64,000 nt of DNA from Paenibacillus sp. HWE-109. GTDB taxonomy: Bacteria; Bacillota; Bacilli; Paenibacillales; NBRC-103111. Within the stretch, counting starts at the first letter, position 1. Every line of letters begins with the position of its first letter. The DNA lies in assembly GCF_022163125.1 (NCBI RefSeq), contig NZ_CP091881.1, positions 1,860,001 to 1,924,000 of the forward strand, given 5' to 3'. Positions 61,046-64,000 of this stretch are shown here, one piece after another. The translations under genes and the position numbers were made by a program. The notes below the pieces were generated by a model. The model was not told where the DNA came from, did no database searches, and saw nothing but the letters and a program-made list of their open reading frames with translations.

Positions 61046-61927
61046 ATGAAAACAAATTGGATGAAAAGACAGCAGCTTGCCGGATATTTGTTCGTGGCGC
61101 CGAGTGTATTAGGCATTCTCATTTTCTTCGCGCTGCCTGCCCTGTATTCGTTGTGGCTCTCCTTCTTTGATTGGCAGTTTACAAGTAAAACAAGAGATTT
61201 TATCGGCTTCGGAAACTATACCCATTTGTTACAAGATGAGAAATTTTACTCGGCTATGCTCCAGACGCTGAAATTTTTGCTAGCGGTTCCCATATCCATC
61301 GGACTGGCATTTGCCGTGGCTGCCGTGTTGAATGACAGTGTCTATTTCAAAAAACTGCTGCGGGCGATGTTTTTCCTGCCTTATATTACGAGCGGCGTAG
61401 CGATTGCTTTCGTCTGGATGCTGTTGTTCCATCCGCAGAAGGGACCCATCAACCAGTTTTTGCATTCTTTGGGGGTGACCAACCCTCCGGAATGGCTCGC
61501 TTCCACAGATATGGCCATGGCGGCCATCGACGTGATCTGGATCTGGTTTTTACTGGGTTACAACATGATCATCTATTTGGCTGCGCTGCAGGACATCCCC
61601 TCCGAATTGTTGGAAGCGTCCTCTATCGAAGGAGCTACAGTCTGGCAACGGATTTGGCATATTGTCGTTCCCTTGGTTAGCCCGACAACGTTGTTTTTGC
61701 TCGTTACTGGATTTATCGTGACGATTAAACAGTTTGGCATTATCGAGGCTATCACGCAAGGCGGTCCGGGAAATAGCACAATGGTCTTATCCTTATTTAT
61801 CTATAAGACGGCGTTTCGCTATTACGAAATGGGATACGCTTCGGCTGCATCGTGGATTCTTTTTTCCTTCATATTTGTACTGACTTTGCTCCAATGGGTA
61901 TTACAAAAGAGGTGGGTTCATGATTAA
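61046..61927 (+). CDS. Sugar ABC transporter permease (MalF type, second importer)
   Basis: A 293-residue membrane protein with six helices. The EAA motif is ELLEASSIEGATVWQRIWHI. Other typical features are YLFVAPSVLGILIFFALPA in helix 1 and QGGPGNSTMVLSLFIYKTAF near the C-terminus. It starts 15 bp after the binding protein. Its stop overlaps the next gene. Confidence 0.93.
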   Translation: MKTNWMKRQQLAGYLFVAPSVLGILIFFALPALYSLWLSFFDWQFTSKTRDFIGFGNYTHLLQDEKFYSAMLQTLKFLLAVPISIGLAFAVAAVLNDSVYFKKLLRAMFFLPYITSGVAIAFVWMLLFHPQKGPINQFLHSLGVTNPPEWLASTDMAMAAIDVIWIWFLLGYNMIIYLAALQDIPSELLEASSIEGATVWQRIWHIVVPLVSPTTLFLLVTGFIVTIKQFGIIEAITQGGPGNSTMVLSLFIYKTAFRYYEMGYASAASWILFSFIFVLTLLQWVLQKRWVHD

Positions 61928-62837
61928 TCGCGAGTGGGGGGACCCTTCGATGACAGACACCAAGCCACCGATAGCAGCCATACGCCCGCGGCCTCGGTTC
62001 ATGTCCCGTTACAGAAGGAAGGCCATGCAAAAATGGGGCGTGACTTTGGTCATGATCGTGCTAGGGTGCTATATGATATATCCATTTATATGGATGATCA
62101 GCACATCGTTCAAGACCCCGTTGGAAGTGTTCGCCTATCCGGTCGAGTGGTTGCCGCAGAAGCCCATCCTGGAACACCATCTGAAAGTGTGGACAGGTTC
62201 CAACAGCTTCTGGAGGTACTATTTCAATTCAATTAAAATTTCGCTAATCGATGCGATCGGAGCTACCTTCCTGGCGGCGATGGCGGCCTACGGATTTTCC
62301 AAAATTGAGTTTAAAGGTCGGAATGTACTGTTTTTCCTGTATCTTTCTATGATGATGGTTCCGCCGCAAGTCTTGTTTGTGCCGAGATTTCTGATGTTCG
62401 ACAGGCTGGGAATTTATAATACTCACTGGGCACTCATTTTGCCGGGCTTGTTCACAATATTCGGGGTTTTTATGTTACGCCAATTTTTCGCGTCGATTCC
62501 CAAAGATATTATCGAATCGGGAATGATAGACGGCGCGGGTCATGCGAGCATTTTCCTGCGGCTTGTTTTGCCGGTGTCGAAACCGGCTTTGGCAACCTTG
62601 GCCGTTCTAGATTTTTCCTGGCACTGGAACGATTACGAGAACGCACTCGTCTTCTTGATCGACAAAAGCAAATATACAGTCCCGTTAGCGATGCAAAACT
62701 TTATTCTGGAAAACACGATCGACTACAACGGCATGATGGCAGCGGCCACCGCCGGCGTATTGCCGATGCTGATCGTTTTCTTGATCGGGCAAAAATTTAT
62801 TATCCGCGGAATGATGAGTTCGGCTGTGAAAGGATAA
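61920..62837 (+). CDS. Sugar ABC transporter permease (MalG type, second importer)
   Basis: A 305-residue six-helix permease. The EAA motif is DIIESGMIDGAGHASIFLRL. The ATG at 61920 has GAGGTGG seven bases upstream and overlaps the previous stop; an ATG at 61950 behind GGGGGG is also possible. A basic segment (RPRPRFMSRYRRKAMQK) precedes helix 1. Like the first importer, no ATPase gene is encoded nearby. Confidence 0.93.
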   Translation: MINREWGDPSMTDTKPPIAAIRPRPRFMSRYRRKAMQKWGVTLVMIVLGCYMIYPFIWMISTSFKTPLEVFAYPVEWLPQKPILEHHLKVWTGSNSFWRYYFNSIKISLIDAIGATFLAAMAAYGFSKIEFKGRNVLFFLYLSMMMVPPQVLFVPRFLMFDRLGIYNTHWALILPGLFTIFGVFMLRQFFASIPKDIIESGMIDGAGHASIFLRLVLPVSKPALATLAVLDFSWHWNDYENALVFLIDKSKYTVPLAMQNFILENTIDYNGMMAAATAGVLPMLIVFLIGQKFIIRGMMSSAVKG

Positions 62838-62851
62838 CTCCGGATTAAACA

Positions 62852-62890
62852 AATACGCTTACCACCTGTTTAACGTGTGGTAAGCGTATT
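62852..62890 (+). other. Perfect 14-bp stem-loop between importer and enolase gene
   Basis: AATACGCTTACCAC and GTGGTAAGCGTATT flank an 11-base loop. No T-run follows, and the enolase gene starts 28 bp later. It may be a partial terminator, an RNA-stabilising hairpin that lowers expression of the enzyme gene, or an operator. Confidence 0.6.
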
Positions 62891-62917
62891 CAAAATAACG
62901 TAAATAGGAGAATAGTC

Positions 62918-64000
62918 GTGAAAATTCGTAAAGTAGAAGCGTTGCCTCTGATTGCGCGGTTTGAAGATATGTTTGGCGGGTTGGATAAAGTCCCTGAGTC
63001 GCTGTTGTATCCCTCCTCTAATTTCGCCACTTATCCCAGATACGGTCAATATTCGACGGTTGTGGTCATCACAGCCGAAGACGGCACGACTGGAGTAGGG
63101 GAAGCGTTCGGACTGCCCACCCCGAAAATGAGCGCGGTGTTTATCAACGAAGTCATCGGCCCCATGCTCATCGGCAAAGATCCGTTGCACACCTCATGCA
63201 TTTTCGAGGCGCTCGTCGCCTTCCCGGAAAAAATCGGCCATACCCGGGGGGTAATTTGGGAGGCGATCAGCGGTATTGATATTGCCCTGTGGGATTTGAA
63301 AGGAAAATTGCTCGGGGTGCCGGTTCATACGTTAATCGGGGGAAAACAGCATGAACGCATCGAATGTTATGCGAGTCCCGTTCAGTTTTTTCAAACCGTC
63401 GAGGAGACGAAAACCAAAGCCCGAGAGTTTGTGAATCGAGGATTTCGCACCATCAAGCTGAAGGTCGGCAGAGGCATCGAGACGGACATCGCCCATGTGG
63501 CCGCCGTCCGGGAAGAAGTCGGACCCAACATACGGCTGCTGCTGGACATGAATTGCGGTTATGATGTTCGTTCGGCCATCATGTTCGCCAAAGAGTTGGA
63601 GCCGTACCGGATCGGATGGTTCGAAGAACCGATTTCTCCGGAAGACGTTGACGGTCTGTACGCGATTCACCGGGCGATCAACGTTCCGCTCGCCACAGGT
63701 GAAAACGAGTTTTCGGTACACGGGTTTCGGGAAATATTGAAGCGTGGCGCCGTCGATGTTATTATGCCCAATATTTCCAGGTGCGGCGGCATTACCGGAA
63801 TGACACGAATCAATGCTTTGGCCATGGCGTTCGGGGTTAAACTTTCTCCTCACGGCGTAGGAGGGGGTATTGTCATTGCTTCGTCTAGTCAAGTCATGGC
63901 AGCGTTCAAAAATTCGTATTTGTTCGAATACAATCAACTGCTGAATCCGCTCAGACACGAACTCATCGACGGACTGCCCGCTTACGGCGACGGTTGGTTG
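62918..64000 (+). CDS. Enolase-superfamily sugar-acid dehydratase (mandelate racemase-like), 3' end cut
   Basis: 361 codons are visible and the gene continues past the window. The start is GTG at 62918 behind AGGAG. The N-terminal capping domain is followed by the barrel with TIKLKVG (Lys180-x-Lys182), LLLDMNCGY (first metal Asp), GWFEEPISPED (Glu), ATGENEF (Glu), and LSPHGVGGG (His). This K-x-K plus D-E-E and H set is of the mandelate racemase subgroup, which includes acid-sugar dehydratases such as galactonate, fuconate and tartrate types. The neighbouring importer suggests it consumes a sugar acid taken up by it; the substrate is not predictable. Confidence 0.9.
   Translation, partial: MKIRKVEALPLIARFEDMFGGLDKVPESLLYPSSNFATYPRYGQYSTVVVITAEDGTTGVGEAFGLPTPKMSAVFINEVIGPMLIGKDPLHTSCIFEALVAFPEKIGHTRGVIWEAISGIDIALWDLKGKLLGVPVHTLIGGKQHERIECYASPVQFFQTVEETKTKAREFVNRGFRTIKLKVGRGIETDIAHVAAVREEVGPNIRLLLDMNCGYDVRSAIMFAKELEPYRIGWFEEPISPEDVDGLYAIHRAINVPLATGENEFSVHGFREILKRGAVDVIMPNISRCGGITGMTRINALAMAFGVKLSPHGVGGGIVIASSSQVMAAFKNSYLFEYNQLLNPLRHELIDGLPAYGDGWL

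Noticed and set aside
1..64000. tRNA, rRNA, CRISPR array, insertion sequence or prophage
   Set aside because: No cloverleaf with TTCGA loop, no regular spacer arrays, no transposase or integrase frame was seen when reading both strands by eye.

Overview
The window looks like the chromosome of an endospore-forming, Gram-positive Paenibacillus-like bacterium (inference). The signs are two GerA-type germinant-receptor operons, EcsAB, SLH-anchored secreted glycanases, YesM/YesN-type two-component pairs beside lone carbohydrate ABC importers without an ATPase gene, frequent TTG/GTG starts behind strong Shine-Dalgarno sequences, and a Fur-box flavodoxin. No rRNA, tRNA, CRISPR array, transposase or phage gene was recognised.

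Layout. 1-1 kb: ArsR plus SRPBCC protein. 1-8.9 kb: two divergent germinant-receptor operons. The left one has an extra small membrane subunit and a gerAC broken by an in-frame TAA. 9-13 kb: a second ArsR, a Fur-controlled flavodoxin operon with a small ORF, a PadR/DUF2812 pair with a tandem operator, and a gene of unknown function followed by a possible small RNA or leader. 13-19 kb: RpiR regulator, sugar-binding lipoprotein, two permeases and a sulfatase. 19.8-30.7 kb: a huge secreted heparinase-II/III-like protein, a YesN/YesM pair and a divergent solute-binding lipoprotein; with the sulfatase operon this suggests use of a sulfated, uronic-acid-rich polysaccharide. 30.7-34.8 kb: EcsAB, an aldo/keto reductase and a dienelactone hydrolase. 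35.4-41.9 kb: a little-known catabolic cluster (GGDEF-like regulator, unusual SDR, DHDPS-like aldolase, two-subunit serine dehydratase, M20 amidohydrolase). 42-49 kb: a chemoreceptor and an SLH-anchored GH27 alpha-galactosidase under a likely cre site. 49-54 kb: MFS/TetR, then a divergent HSP90 overlapping a TPR-like gene. 54-56 kb: an aldo/keto reductase broken by a one-base homopolymer change, then a FusB-type EF-G-binding protein behind a leader-peptide/attenuator architecture. 56-64 kb: a second YesM/YesN pair, a sugar ABC importer and an enolase-superfamily dehydratase cut by the window edge.

Intergenic spaces hold several families of dispersed, partly palindromic repeats: GGAACTA...CGCTAT units near 9.1, 19.6 and 42.0 kb; an 80-bp palindromic element twice near 35 kb; and a 70-bp element shared by 19.4 and 35.2 kb.

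The least ordinary points are the FusB leader, the HSP90/TPR-like pair, the 35-42 kb cluster, the promoter-terminator transcript at 13.0-13.15 kb, the Fur-linked small ORF, and the two single-site gene disruptions. All functional statements rest on reading motifs by eye; no database search was run.
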